A stretch of 64,000 bases of DNA from Streptomyces luteogriseus (GTDB taxonomy: Bacteria; Actinomycetota; Actinomycetes; Streptomycetales; Streptomycetaceae). Positions 24,760-33,106 of this stretch are shown here, piece by piece. The notes below the pieces were generated by a model. The model was not told the origin of the DNA. It did not search any database and saw only the letters and a program-made list of their open reading frames with translations. Location: positions 5,456,001 through 5,520,000 of the forward strand of contig NZ_JACHMS010000001.1 of assembly GCF_014205055.1 (NCBI RefSeq), written 5' to 3'. The translations under genes and the position numbers were made by a program. Within the stretch, counting starts at the first letter, position 1; every line of letters begins with the position of its first letter.

Positions 24760-25707
24760 TCAGTGACCAGGTACGTACCCACGCTGCTTGTCGACCACGT
24801 TCTTCAACGGCTCCCCGCTCGCCCAGAGTTCGTACAGGTCCACGAACTGGGCGCCGAGTTCGTCCCGCCAGCCGACGATGTCGCCGCTCATGTGCGGGGA
24901 CACGATCAGGCCCGGGGCCTGCCACAACGGGCTCTCGGCGGGCAGCGGTTCGGCCTCGAACACGTCCAGGGCGGCGCCCGCGATCCAGCGCTTGGACAGG
25001 GCCTCGGCCAGCGCGTCCTCGACGACGAGCTGCCCGCGGCCGATGTTGACGAACCGGGCCGACGGCTGCATCAGGTCGAAGCGGCGGGCGTCGAACATCC
25101 CGTGCGTGTCGTCCGTGAGCGGCGCCGCCGCGATCACCCAGTCGGCGCGGGCCAGCAGCCGGTCCAGGTCCTCCGGGCCGTGCACGCCGGAGCGCGCGAC
25201 GCGGCCCACGAGCGCGGTCGTGATGTCCAGCACCCCCAGGGTGCGCGCGATCGCCCGGCCGATCGGCCCCGAACCCACCACCACGGCCCGGCTCCCGGCG
25301 ATCTTCAGCGACTCGCGGTGCCGCCAGGTCCGTTCCCGCTGCAACTCCAGCGTCCTGGGCAGGTCCTTGGCCATCGCCAGCACCAGCGCGGCGACGTATT
25401 CCGCGATCGGCTGGTCGAAGATGCCGCGCGCGTTCGTCACCACCGTGTCGGAAGCGGCGAGTTCCGGACACATCAGATGATCCACACCGGCGCTGGCGGT
25501 GTGGACCCAGCGCGGCCGTGGACCCTCGCCGGGCCACGCGTCCCGCACGGCGCGCGAGGTGAAGTCCCACACCAGGAGTGCATCCGCACGCGGGAGGCGC
25601 TCGGCGAGCCCCGCCGCGTCCGTGTGTTCGATGCGGGCGCGGCCGGTGAGGCGGCCGAGGCGGGGGAGGGGTTCGGCGTCCAGGACGAGCAGGGTGGGGG
25701 TGGGCAT
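24760..25707 (-). CDS. D-2-hydroxyacid dehydrogenase, NAD(P)-dependent
   Basis: 315 aa from ATG 25707 (GGAGAA upstream). The NAD-binding motif is VVVGSGPIGRAIARTLG; the catalytic residues are Arg in NIGRGQLVVE, Glu in DVFEAEPLP and His in VSPHMSG. It interconverts 2-oxo and D-2-hydroxy acids. It is first in the dehydrogenase-amidase operon and diverges from two racemase-fold genes. Confidence 0.9.
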   Translation of the reverse strand: MPTPTLLVLDAEPLPRLGRLTGRARIEHTDAAGLAERLPRADALLVWDFTSRAVRDAWPGEGPRPRWVHTASAGVDHLMCPELAASDTVVTNARGIFDQPIAEYVAALVLAMAKDLPRTLELQRERTWRHRESLKIAGSRAVVVGSGPIGRAIARTLGVLDITTALVGRVARSGVHGPEDLDRLLARADWVIAAAPLTDDTHGMFDARRFDLMQPSARFVNIGRGQLVVEDALAEALSKRWIAGAALDVFEAEPLPAESPLWQAPGLIVSPHMSGDIVGWRDELGAQFVDLYELWASGEPLKNVVDKQRGYVPGH

Positions 25708-25811
25708 GAGCAGCCGTTTCTCCAGCCGTTCGGCGGGGGCCGGCCGGCCCCGGGGCGCCGGTCGGTGACGACGAGTTAACCCGGTGTTGACCAAGGAGTG
25801 ATCCGGGCGGA

Positions 25812-25840
25812 TTGACCACGCTCGCACCCGAACCTACCGT
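25812..25840 (+). promoter_or_regulatory. Candidate promoter of the racemase-fold gene pair
   Basis: TTGACC (25812-25817), 17-nt spacer and TACCGT (25835-25840) fit a housekeeping Streptomyces promoter. It lies 65 bp before the ATG at 25906, in the region divergent to the dehydrogenase operon. Confidence 0.55.
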
Positions 25841-25905
25841 CGTCAACACGGGCGTTCCCACGATCCGTTGCACACTAGTTGCCCAGCGTGAGGCCGGTGC
25901 TTGCC

Positions 25906-26718
25906 ATGGACGTCTCATTTCTCGGCGGGCCCAGCCCGCAGCGCGGGGTCGGCGTCGTCGCCCCCTTCGACTTCGCACTCGACCGCGAGTTGTGGCGCTG
26001 GGTGCCGGACGAGGTCTCGCTCCATATGACCCGCACACCGTTCGTGCCGGTCGAGGTCAGTCTCGACCTCGCCCGCCTGGTCAGCGAACACGAGACGCTG
26101 AGCGAGGCGGTCCGCACCCTCAACGCGATCGCCCCCGAGGTCGTGGCCTACGCCTGCACCTCGGGCAGCTTCGTCGGCGGCATGATGGGCGAGCGGGCGA
26201 TGTGCGAGGCGATGAGCCGGGCCGGTGCCGTACCGGCGATCACCACCTCCGGCGCGCTGCTGGAGGCCCTGGTGGAGCTGAACGTGCGCCGGGTGGCGCT
26301 GGTGACGCCGTACACGGTCTCGGTGACGCAGTCGCTGGAGGCCTACGTCGCCCAGGCCGGCGTCACGATCTCCGGCTGCGCGTTCATGGGGCTCACCCGG
26401 CACATCTGGAAGGTCCCCTACCGGGAGGTGGTGGACATGGCCCGGCAGGCCGTCCGCGGCGACGCCGACGCGCTGTTCATCAGCTGCACCAACCTGCCCA
26501 CGTACGACGTGATCCCCCAGCTGGAGGCCGAGCTGCGCATCCCCGTGATCTCGGCCAACCAAGTGACGATGTGGGCCGCACTGCGCCGACTGGGTACCCG
26601 TGCGGTGGGGCCGTACCAAGCGCTGATCAATCCGGCGGCGCGTTCCGGTCCCGCAGCGCCGGGGGCGGACCCCGGTCCCGTACTGCCGGAAGAAGAGCAG
26701 CAGGAAGGCTGGACATGA
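25906..26718 (+). CDS. Asp/Glu racemase-fold enzyme (maleate isomerase/AMDase-like), two-Cys form
   Basis: 270 aa from ATG 25906; GTG 25888 or TTG 25879 are alternatives. Both family cysteines are present: Cys84 in AYACTSGSF and Cys194 in FISCTNLPTY. This matches maleate cis-trans isomerases, hydantoin racemases and related enzymes that use two cysteines across the ring or double bond. The C-terminal about 30 residues are a Pro/Glu-rich tail. It overlaps the next gene by 4 bp (ATGA), so the two proteins may work as a pair. Confidence 0.85.
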   Translation: MDVSFLGGPSPQRGVGVVAPFDFALDRELWRWVPDEVSLHMTRTPFVPVEVSLDLARLVSEHETLSEAVRTLNAIAPEVVAYACTSGSFVGGMMGERAMCEAMSRAGAVPAITTSGALLEALVELNVRRVALVTPYTVSVTQSLEAYVAQAGVTISGCAFMGLTRHIWKVPYREVVDMARQAVRGDADALFISCTNLPTYDVIPQLEAELRIPVISANQVTMWAALRRLGTRAVGPYQALINPAARSGPAAPGADPGPVLPEEEQQEGWT

Positions 26719-27446
26719 CAGCACTGGGATTTCTCTACCCGGGCCACTCCGCCGAGGACGACTATCCGCGCATCGAGCAGTTGCTGGGCAGCGACATCCG
26801 GGTGGACCTGGTGCACACCGACATCGGTGAGGACGCGCACCGGGTGGACGCGCTGCTCGAGATGGGCTCCGCCGGCCGGCTCGCGGCGGGCGTCCAGGAA
26901 CTGCGGCACGCCGGTGCGGACGCGGTGGTGTGGGCCTGCACGAGCGGCAGCTTCGTCTACGGCTGGGACGGCGCGCAGGAGCAGGTCCGCACCCTGGCCC
27001 AGACCGCCGGGCTGCCGGCCTCGTCCACGTCCTTCGCGTTCGCGCACGCGGTGCGGGAGCTCGGGGCGCGCAGGGTCGCGATCGGAGCGACGTACCCGGA
27101 GGACGTGGCGCAGCTCTTCGCCGAGTTCCTGCGCGCGGCCGGTGTGGAGGTCGTGTCGGTCAACAGCTCCGGCATCATCACGGCCGCCGAGGTCGGCACA
27201 TGGGGCGAGGCCGAACTCCTCGCCCTGGCCCGCAACTCCGACCACCCCGACGCCGAGGCCCTCCTCCTGCCCGACACGGCCCTGCACACGGCGGCCCACA
27301 TCCCGGCCCTGGAGAAGGAACTCGGCAAGCCGATCCTCACCGCCAACCAGGTCACGGTCTGGGAGGGCCTGCGCCTGGCGGACCGGCGGGTGAACGCGCC
27401 GGAGCTGGGGGCGCTCTTCACGCGGGAGCCGCTCGTCCAGGCGTGA
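26715..27446 (+). CDS. Asp/Glu racemase-fold enzyme, second cysteine missing
   Basis: 243 aa, coupled to the preceding gene. The first cysteine is kept (Cys75 in VWACTSGSF), but the second motif reads LLLPDTALHTA instead of SCTNLPT, so Asp187 or Pro replaces Cys. Arylmalonate decarboxylase also has one cysteine, but it keeps the second and loses the first. A one-cysteine enzyme cannot do two-base racemisation in the usual way, so a decarboxylase, lyase or isomerase with altered chemistry is possible, or a structural partner of its two-Cys neighbour. Confidence 0.83.
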   Translation: MTALGFLYPGHSAEDDYPRIEQLLGSDIRVDLVHTDIGEDAHRVDALLEMGSAGRLAAGVQELRHAGADAVVWACTSGSFVYGWDGAQEQVRTLAQTAGLPASSTSFAFAHAVRELGARRVAIGATYPEDVAQLFAEFLRAAGVEVVSVNSSGIITAAEVGTWGEAELLALARNSDHPDAEALLLPDTALHTAAHIPALEKELGKPILTANQVTVWEGLRLADRRVNAPELGALFTREPLVQA

Positions 27447-27464
27447 GACGGAAGGCCTGATCGT

Positions 27465-27495
27465 CGCCCCCCCGCGTCAGGTGCCGCGGGGGGCG
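27465..27495 (+). terminator. Terminator after the racemase-fold pair
   Basis: CGCCCCCCCGCG pairs with CGCGGGGGGCG with one bulged C and a short loop, 19 bp after the stop at 27446. The convergent small gene ends at 27548. Confidence 0.7.
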
Positions 27496-27547
27496 AAGAG
27501 GTATCGGCCCGCATCACCCCACGGTCGCAGACCGGATCCGTCCCTGC

Positions 27548-27769
27548 TCATGGACGCCCGCTCCGTGCGCGACGCCACCGCAGCACGCGCAGCACGAGAT
27601 AGGCGACGAGGGCGACCGTGAAGAGCACAGTCGCCGCCGCCCGGGCCGCCCTCCAGCCGGCACCACCAGGGTCCCAGACGGCCTCGGCCAGATTCATGCC
27701 GACGGCCACCGCGAACGTCGCTTCGAGGCATCCGGCCGCTCGCGCCACCCGGTACGCATCAGTCGTCAT
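27548..27769 (-). CDS. Small membrane protein (73 aa)
   Basis: Two hydrophobic segments are visible, CLEATFAVAVGMNLAEAVW and ATVLFTVALVAYLVLRVL, and the C-terminus is basic. Codon use is normal for the window. No recognised family. Confidence 0.55.
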   Translation of the reverse strand: MTTDAYRVARAAGCLEATFAVAVGMNLAEAVWDPGGAGWRAARAAATVLFTVALVAYLVLRVLRWRRARSGRP

Positions 27770-28029
27770 GGAGCCCGAGTGTCCCCGTGCGGCTGAAAAC
27801 GGGTGCCGTGCCCTCGAACGCGCTCTCCATGTGGGCCGGAATCAGTCCCACCCCTTCTTCGGTGCACAGTGGGGCAAACGCGCTCCAACTGCCCGGCCGG
27901 AGCTGAGGAATGCTCAACTCCGCCGCATCAGGCGACACGCGGGTTGACCGAAAGCGCGTTCCCCTTCTGCTGTCCACCACGTGCACACTGGCCACGTCCG
28001 CAGCCAGTCATGCCGTGAAGGACTCTCCG

Positions 28030-28299
28030 ATGGCCGAATCGGGCCCGTTCAGATCCTCTGCAAGCGCTGTCCAGCTGTCCGGGCGCCTGCTGTGCTGGAG
28101 CCTGGCCGCGGCCATGGCCGCGGCCGCAGCGGACGCCTTCCTCCACCCCCACCTGAGCTGGTGGGGTGTCGTATGGCCGCTGCCCTGGTGGTCCACCTGC
28201 CTCGCCGCTCTCGCGTGGGCCGTCCTGCGGGCCCGTGAGAAGGCCGACCGCACGCCCCCGCAGGACAGTGCCCGGAGCGACTGGGAGCAGGCCGCCTGA
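28030..28299 (+). CDS. Small membrane protein (89 aa)
   Basis: Start at ATG 28030 with AAGGA 8 nt upstream. Helices are LLCWSLAAAMAAAAADAFL and WWGVVWPLPWWSTCLAALAWAVL, followed by a charged tail with DSARSDWEQAA. It faces away from the 27548 gene with a 260-bp AT-richer gap. Function unknown. Confidence 0.65.
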   Translation: MAESGPFRSSASAVQLSGRLLCWSLAAAMAAAAADAFLHPHLSWWGVVWPLPWWSTCLAALAWAVLRAREKADRTPPQDSARSDWEQAA

Positions 28300-28398
28300 C
28301 GGTCCCCGGCGCACCGGCCGGGAATAACCGGAGACAGTCCCCTGTTAGAGCCGGAACGAGAGCACGACAGCACACGGCCCACAGCAGGAGGCACCCCC

Positions 28399-29490
28399 GT
28401 GGCGGCAGACGAGATACGCGGCGCAGTACAGGGCAGCGCCCCCGTCCCCCTCTCCGTACTGGACCTGGTCACCGTGGGGGCCGGCCGCACCGCCTCCGAC
28501 GCCCTGCGCACCAGCGTCGACCTGGCCCGCCTCGCGGAGAACCGCGGCTTCCACCGGTACTGGGTCGCCGAGCACCACTCCATGCCGGGCGTGGCCTCCT
28601 CGTCCCCGGCCGTGATCCTGGCCCATCTCGCCGCCCACACCGACCGCATCCGGCTCGGCTCGGGCGGTGTGATGCTGCCCAACCACGCCCCGCTCGTGAT
28701 CGCCGAGCAGTTCGGCACGCTGGAGGCCATGGCCCCGGGCCGGATCGACCTCGGCCTCGGCCGCGCCCCCGGCACGGACGGCGCCACGGCCGCCGCCCTG
28801 CGCCGCACGGACCGGCTCAACGAGGGCGCCGACGACTTCCCCGAGCAGCTCGCCGAGCTGACCCGCTTCCTCGACGACGACTTCCCCGACGGGCACCGGT
28901 ACCGCCGTATCCACGCCGTGCCGGGCCCGGTCCAGGCCACGTCCCCCGGCGGCGTCCAGTCCCCGCACCGCCCGCCGCTCTGGCTGCTCGGCTCCTCCGG
29001 CTTCAGTGCCCGTCTCGCGGGTGTCCTCGGGCTGCCCTTCGCGTTCGCGCATCACTTCTCGGCGCAGAACACCGTCCCGGCCCTGGACCTGTACCGGGAG
29101 TCGTTCCGGCCCTCCGCCGTGCTCGACGAGCCGTACGCCCTCATCGGCGTCTCCGCGCTCGCCGCCGACGAGGAGCGGGAGGCCCGCCGGCAGGTGCTGG
29201 CCGCCGCCCTCAGCATGGTCCGGCTGCGCACCGGCCGCCCCGGTCTCGTGCCCAGCCCGGAGGAGGCGGAGGCCTACGAGTTCAGCCCCATGGAGCGCGA
29301 CTTCGTCGACTCCTGGAACGCCAACGTCATCCACGGCACCCCCGACGAGGTCCGCTCGGGCCTCGACGACCTCGCCAAGCGCACCGGCGCCGACGAGCTG
29401 ATGATCACGGCCAACGCGCACGGCGGGGACGTCCGGCTGCGCTCCTACGAACTCATCGCCGATGCCTACGGGTTGCCGACGCCCGCCTGA
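28399..29490 (+). CDS. LLM-class flavin-dependent oxidoreductase
   Basis: 363 aa from GTG 28399 with GGAGG 8 nt upstream. The luciferase-like TIM barrel shows YWVAEHHSMPG (about 54-64), IRLGSGGVMLPNHAPLVIAEQFGTLE and RIDLGLGRAPG, the MsnO8-type group of single-component family members that use FMN. The substrate cannot be inferred. The 3' end overlaps convergent cdgA by 25 bp. Confidence 0.9.
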   Translation: MAADEIRGAVQGSAPVPLSVLDLVTVGAGRTASDALRTSVDLARLAENRGFHRYWVAEHHSMPGVASSSPAVILAHLAAHTDRIRLGSGGVMLPNHAPLVIAEQFGTLEAMAPGRIDLGLGRAPGTDGATAAALRRTDRLNEGADDFPEQLAELTRFLDDDFPDGHRYRRIHAVPGPVQATSPGGVQSPHRPPLWLLGSSGFSARLAGVLGLPFAFAHHFSAQNTVPALDLYRESFRPSAVLDEPYALIGVSALAADEEREARRQVLAAALSMVRLRTGRPGLVPSPEEAEAYEFSPMERDFVDSWNANVIHGTPDEVRSGLDDLAKRTGADELMITANAHGGDVRLRSYELIADAYGLPTPA

Positions 29491-31325
29491 ACGTCCGGTG
29501 TGTCCAGCAGTTCGGAGATACGATCCGGCGACACCGGGCGGGAGTACAGCCAGCCCTGTCCGGTGTCGCAGCCGATGCTCCGCAGCCGCGTCGCCTGTGC
29601 CGAGGTCTCCACGCACTCGGCCGTGACGGTCAGCCCGAGCCGGTGCGCTAGCTGGATCATCGCCTCGACGACGACCTCGTCGGCCGGGTTGGCCCGGGCG
29701 GCCGCCTCCCGGTCGTCGTACTGGAAGCCGCGGACGAAGGACCCGTCCAGCTTCAGCACCGACACCGGCAGCCGGCTGAGGTACGCCAGGTTCGAGTAGC
29801 CGGTGCCGAAGTCGTCGATGGCGATCCGCACGCCCATGTCGCTGAGCGCCTTCAGGGTCTGGAGCGGGCGGCCCGCCGAGCCCATCACGGCCGATTCGGT
29901 GAGCTCCAGCTGGAGCAGGTGCGGGGCGAGCCCGGTCTCGGCCAGTGTCCCGGCGACGTCCGCCACCAGGTCCGAGTCCCAGACCTGCCGAACCGCCACG
30001 TTCACGCTGACGAAGATCGGCGGCTCGTCCGGGTGGTCCAGCTGCCATCGGCGGGCCTGCCGGCAGGCCGTACGGAGCACCCAGCGGCCCAGCGGGACGA
30101 TCGAACCGTCCTCCTCCGCCAGTCCGATGAACCGATTCGGCGTCAGTACGCCGAACTGGGGATGGTTCCATCGGATGAGCGCCTCGACCCCGTGCAGCCG
30201 GTCGTCCTCCATGCCCACCAGCGGCTGGTACTCCAGCCGGAACTCGCCCCGGTCGATGGCCGGGCGGAGTGTGGAGGCGAGGGCCTGACGGGTCATGCGG
30301 TGGGCGTTGCGCTCCGGGTCGAACAGCGTCCAGCGGGCCTTGCCGTCGGCCTTCGCCCAGTACAGCGTCGTGTCGGCCGCCTGCATCAGCGCGGTGGGGG
30401 TGGTGCCGGCCGCGTGCCGCTCGACGACGCCGATGGACGCCGAGACCGACAGTCGCTGGCCGGCGATGTCGAACGGGTCCTGGACCGCCCGCAGCGCCGA
30501 CTCGGCCAGTTCGGCCAGCTGTTCGGTGCCCGTGGAGTCCTCGACGAGCAGCGCGAACTCGTCACCGCCCAGCCGGGCCACCAGCGGAATGCTGGTCCGT
30601 GCGTGGCCGGCCTCGTCCGCGCAGCGCGTCAGGCGCTCGGCGACGGCCGCCAGCAGCCGGTCCCCGACGCGATGGCCGAGGGTGTCGTTGATGGCCTTGA
30701 AGCCGTCCAGGTCCAGGTAGCACAGCCCGATCCGGCCCGTGCCGCTCTGCTCGTAGGACTCCGCCTCCAGCGCGGCCGACAGTCGTTCGAAGAACAGGGT
30801 GCGGTTGGGCAGCCGGGTCACCGGGTCGTGCATCTGCAAGTGCCGCAACCGGGCCTGGAGTTCCCGGCGGGCGCTGATGTCGGCGACCGACAGCAGCACA
30901 CCGTCGTCCTCGGCGGGCAGCGGGGCGACCGTCACCTGCACCCACAGCGAGTGCCCGTCGGGGTGCTTGAGCCGGCGCGCGCAGCGCAGCCGGGACTGTC
31001 GCCCGCGCAGCACCTCGCGGTACGCGTGCCAGGTGCGGGCGTCGGAGGTGAGGTCGACCAGGTCGGCGGCGACGGACCCGGCCAACCCGTCCGGGCTGCG
31101 GCCGAGCAGCGCGGCGAGGGCGTCGTTGGCACTGACGACCGTGCCCTCGCGGTCCACGACGGCCATGGCGAGCGGGGCGGCCGCGAAGGCGGAGCGGTAG
31201 GGCCGCGGGGTCGGGGGCTCGGTACGGGGAGACGTGTCGATCTCACTCTCTGTGACGACCGGCCGGTCCAGGTCTGCCGCGGGCGCCGGCCCTTCGGAGG
31301 TTCCGCTCACCGCTCGCTCCCGCAT
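29466..31325 (-). CDS. cdgA: PAS-GGDEF-EAL c-di-GMP enzyme CdgA
   Basis: 619 aa from ATG 31325; GTG 31310 has a better SD (GGGAG). A PAS domain (about 44-155) is followed by GGDEF (exact at 253-257) and EAL (exact at 381-383). The EAL catalytic set also includes ELTES, DDFGTGYSN and AECVE, so both cyclase and phosphodiesterase motifs are intact. No RxxD inhibitory site precedes GGDEF. There are no membrane segments. In S. coelicolor CdgA (SCO2817, from memory) is a BldD target that controls development. It ties in with ornA in this window, which removes the pGpG product. Confidence 0.9.
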   Translation of the reverse strand: MRERAVSGTSEGPAPAADLDRPVVTESEIDTSPRTEPPTPRPYRSAFAAAPLAMAVVDREGTVVSANDALAALLGRSPDGLAGSVAADLVDLTSDARTWHAYREVLRGRQSRLRCARRLKHPDGHSLWVQVTVAPLPAEDDGVLLSVADISARRELQARLRHLQMHDPVTRLPNRTLFFERLSAALEAESYEQSGTGRIGLCYLDLDGFKAINDTLGHRVGDRLLAAVAERLTRCADEAGHARTSIPLVARLGGDEFALLVEDSTGTEQLAELAESALRAVQDPFDIAGQRLSVSASIGVVERHAAGTTPTALMQAADTTLYWAKADGKARWTLFDPERNAHRMTRQALASTLRPAIDRGEFRLEYQPLVGMEDDRLHGVEALIRWNHPQFGVLTPNRFIGLAEEDGSIVPLGRWVLRTACRQARRWQLDHPDEPPIFVSVNVAVRQVWDSDLVADVAGTLAETGLAPHLLQLELTESAVMGSAGRPLQTLKALSDMGVRIAIDDFGTGYSNLAYLSRLPVSVLKLDGSFVRGFQYDDREAAARANPADEVVVEAMIQLAHRLGLTVTAECVETSAQATRLRSIGCDTGQGWLYSRPVSPDRISELLDTPDVQAGVGNP

Positions 31326-31632
31326 GTATTCGATCTCTGTCCGTGCAGGAAAGGTCAGGAAAGTGTGCCGATCATAGAGGCTGGCCCCAGGGCCTTCCAG
31401 CCGGTGTCCAGTCTCCCCGGCCAACCGGCCCTTCTGCCAGATCGTTTCTGCACGCACCTGGACGGCTTCTTCAGGCCCCCGACCAGTTGTGACGTTCTGT
31501 GAGTGCTTCGGGGGTGTCGGCTTCCGTGATTTTTCGCCCCCTTCACCCGACCGGTGCAGGCAAACAGGACGCAGTACGACAAATCATCACAGGCTGGGTG
31601 CGGTGTCCCGCGAACCGTACCCGGAGGTACCC
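31326..31632. other. Intergenic region between divergent cdgA and the M6-type protease gene (307 bp)
   Basis: No coding potential is seen. It must hold the cdgA promoter. TGTGACGTTCTGTGAGT near 31490 has GTGAC/GTGAG half-sites but does not form the inverted BldD consensus, so I do not call it a BldD box. Confidence 0.4.
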
Positions 31633-32898
31633 GTGCCGCGTCCGTTTCCGCGCGCCCGACTGCGCAGTACCGCGGCCGTGTTCACCACCATGTCCGCGCT
31701 CGCCGCCACCTCCCTCGGTGCCGGCCCCTCGGCGGCAGGGCCCGACTCCGCCGCGCCCTGCGCCCTGACCCGGACCGACGCCCACCACTCGGAGGGCCTG
31801 GACACCTGGAACGCCGCCTATCCGCGACCGGCCCGGTCCCTGGACGCGGTCATGGTCTTCCTGTCCTTCCCCGACGCCCACCCGCTGACCACCCCGCAGG
31901 AGCTGACCGCGGACCACTTCCCGGCCACCACCCGCTTCTTCGAACGTGCTTCCTATGGCCGTTTCACCCTGCGCCCGCACACGCTGCGGCACTGGATCCA
32001 GATGCCGAAGCCGTCCACCGCGTACGCCATACAGCGCGACTGGAAACCCGAGCACCGGTCCGCGTACCTGCGTGACGCCCTCTCCGTGGCCGACCCGCGG
32101 GTCGACTTCTCGCGCTACGACGTCGTGTACTTCGTCGCCGACCCGGACGCGCCCGGCGTGGACTCCGACGCGACCAAGGTGGTGAACCTGACGAGCCCGC
32201 TGCGGGCGGACGGCACCGACCTGCGCCGCATCGTCACGGTGTTCGAACAGCACCCCCCGGACCGGCTCGTCCTCGCCCATGAGACCGGGCACGTGTTCGA
32301 CCTGCCCGACCTGTACCACCGGCCCGCGGACGGCAAGGGTGACTGGGACACACACGTCGGCGACTGGGACCTGATGGGCAGCCAGTTCGGACTGGCCCCC
32401 GACCTCTTCGCCTGGCACAAGTGGAAGCTGGGCTGGCTGGATCCGCGGCAGGTCCGGTGCGTCCAGGACGCCGGGCCGGCCCGGCTGACCCTGGAGCCGC
32501 TGGCGGCGGGGCCGGGGATGCCGACGACGGGGGCCGCGGGGGCGCAGGCCTTCGGTCTCGGGCGGGGCACCAAGCTCGCGGTGGTGCGGACGGGGCCCGA
32601 CAGCGTGCTCGCCCTCGAGGCGCGGGGGCCGGTGGGCAATGACGCGGCCGCGTGCCGGCAGGGGGTGCTCGTGTACCGGGTGCGGGGCGGGGCGCAGTCC
32701 GGGGGCGGCCCCGTCGAGGTGATCGACGCCCATCCGCGCACCGACGCGTGCTGGGAGGACTCCGTCTACCCGCCCCTCGCGGACGCGCCGATCGGCATCG
32801 GGGAGAGCTTCACGGTGCCGGGGGAGGGAGTGCGGGTGGAGGTGGAGGGGCGTACGGCTTCGGGGGCGTGGACGGTGAAGATCGCGGTGGGGCGTTGA
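31633..32898 (+). CDS. Secreted M6-type metalloprotease-like protein
   Basis: 421 aa from GTG 31633 with GGAGG 5 nt upstream. A signal peptide ends near GPSAAGP. The catalytic zinc site is LAHETGHVFDLPDLY (HExxHxxxxxD), with GDWDLMGS downstream as in immune-inhibitor-A-like M6 proteases. The C-terminal domain (about 290-420) is beta-rich with three cysteines. Exported proteolysis is likely; the target is unknown. Confidence 0.85.
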   Translation: MPRPFPRARLRSTAAVFTTMSALAATSLGAGPSAAGPDSAAPCALTRTDAHHSEGLDTWNAAYPRPARSLDAVMVFLSFPDAHPLTTPQELTADHFPATTRFFERASYGRFTLRPHTLRHWIQMPKPSTAYAIQRDWKPEHRSAYLRDALSVADPRVDFSRYDVVYFVADPDAPGVDSDATKVVNLTSPLRADGTDLRRIVTVFEQHPPDRLVLAHETGHVFDLPDLYHRPADGKGDWDTHVGDWDLMGSQFGLAPDLFAWHKWKLGWLDPRQVRCVQDAGPARLTLEPLAAGPGMPTTGAAGAQAFGLGRGTKLAVVRTGPDSVLALEARGPVGNDAAACRQGVLVYRVRGGAQSGGGPVEVIDAHPRTDACWEDSVYPPLADAPIGIGESFTVPGEGVRVEVEGRTASGAWTVKIAVGR

Positions 32899-32953
32899 GG
32901 GGACGGCGGTGTGACGCCGGGAGGTGGGGGTGTGGGTGGCGAAGCCCCCACGG

Positions 32954-33025
32954 CGCGCGGCGAAACCGCGCGGAAACGACGGTGGCGGCTTGCGTTCGCG
33001 TTGTCTGCGAACACAAACCGCCACC
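32954..33025. terminator. Two terminator hairpins between the M6-type protease gene and tRNA-Lys copy 3
   Basis: The first is CGCGCGG-CGAAA-CCGCGCG (32954-32972), on the protease side. The second is a 19-bp stem with two mismatches (32981-32999 with 33007-33025), 7 nt beyond the tRNA 3' end. Confidence 0.75.
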
Positions 33026-33032
33026 GGCACAG

Positions 33033-33106
33033 TGCGCCGCCAGGGACTCGAACCCCGGACCCGCTGATTAAGAGTCAGCTGCTCTAACCAACTGAGCTAG
33101 CGGCGC
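33033..33106 (-). tRNA. tRNA-Lys(CTT), copy 3
   Basis: Identical to copies 1 and 2. The first ten nucleotides overlap the end of the upstream PrimPol-like gene on the same strand, whose TAG stop is tRNA positions 8-10. A TAAGGT -10-like box lies at 33127-33122 and the leader TACGACGTCAGC at 33120-33109. Confidence 0.98.

Noticed and set aside
27759..27995. 78-aa reading frame on the minus strand
   Set aside because: It overlaps the start of the 27548 gene, has no SD and no recognisable features; kept out as unsupported.
31485..31510. BldD box upstream of cdgA
   Set aside because: TGTGACGTTCTGTGAGT holds half-sites in the same direction, not the inverted BldD arrangement. Binding may still occur elsewhere in the region, but I cannot show it.
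12695..33106. tRNA-Lys copies as attachment sites of an integrative element
   Set aside because: The repeats are complete tRNAs with promoters, and no integrase, excisionase or phage genes lie between them. The intervening genes are Streptomyces core genes in conserved order.
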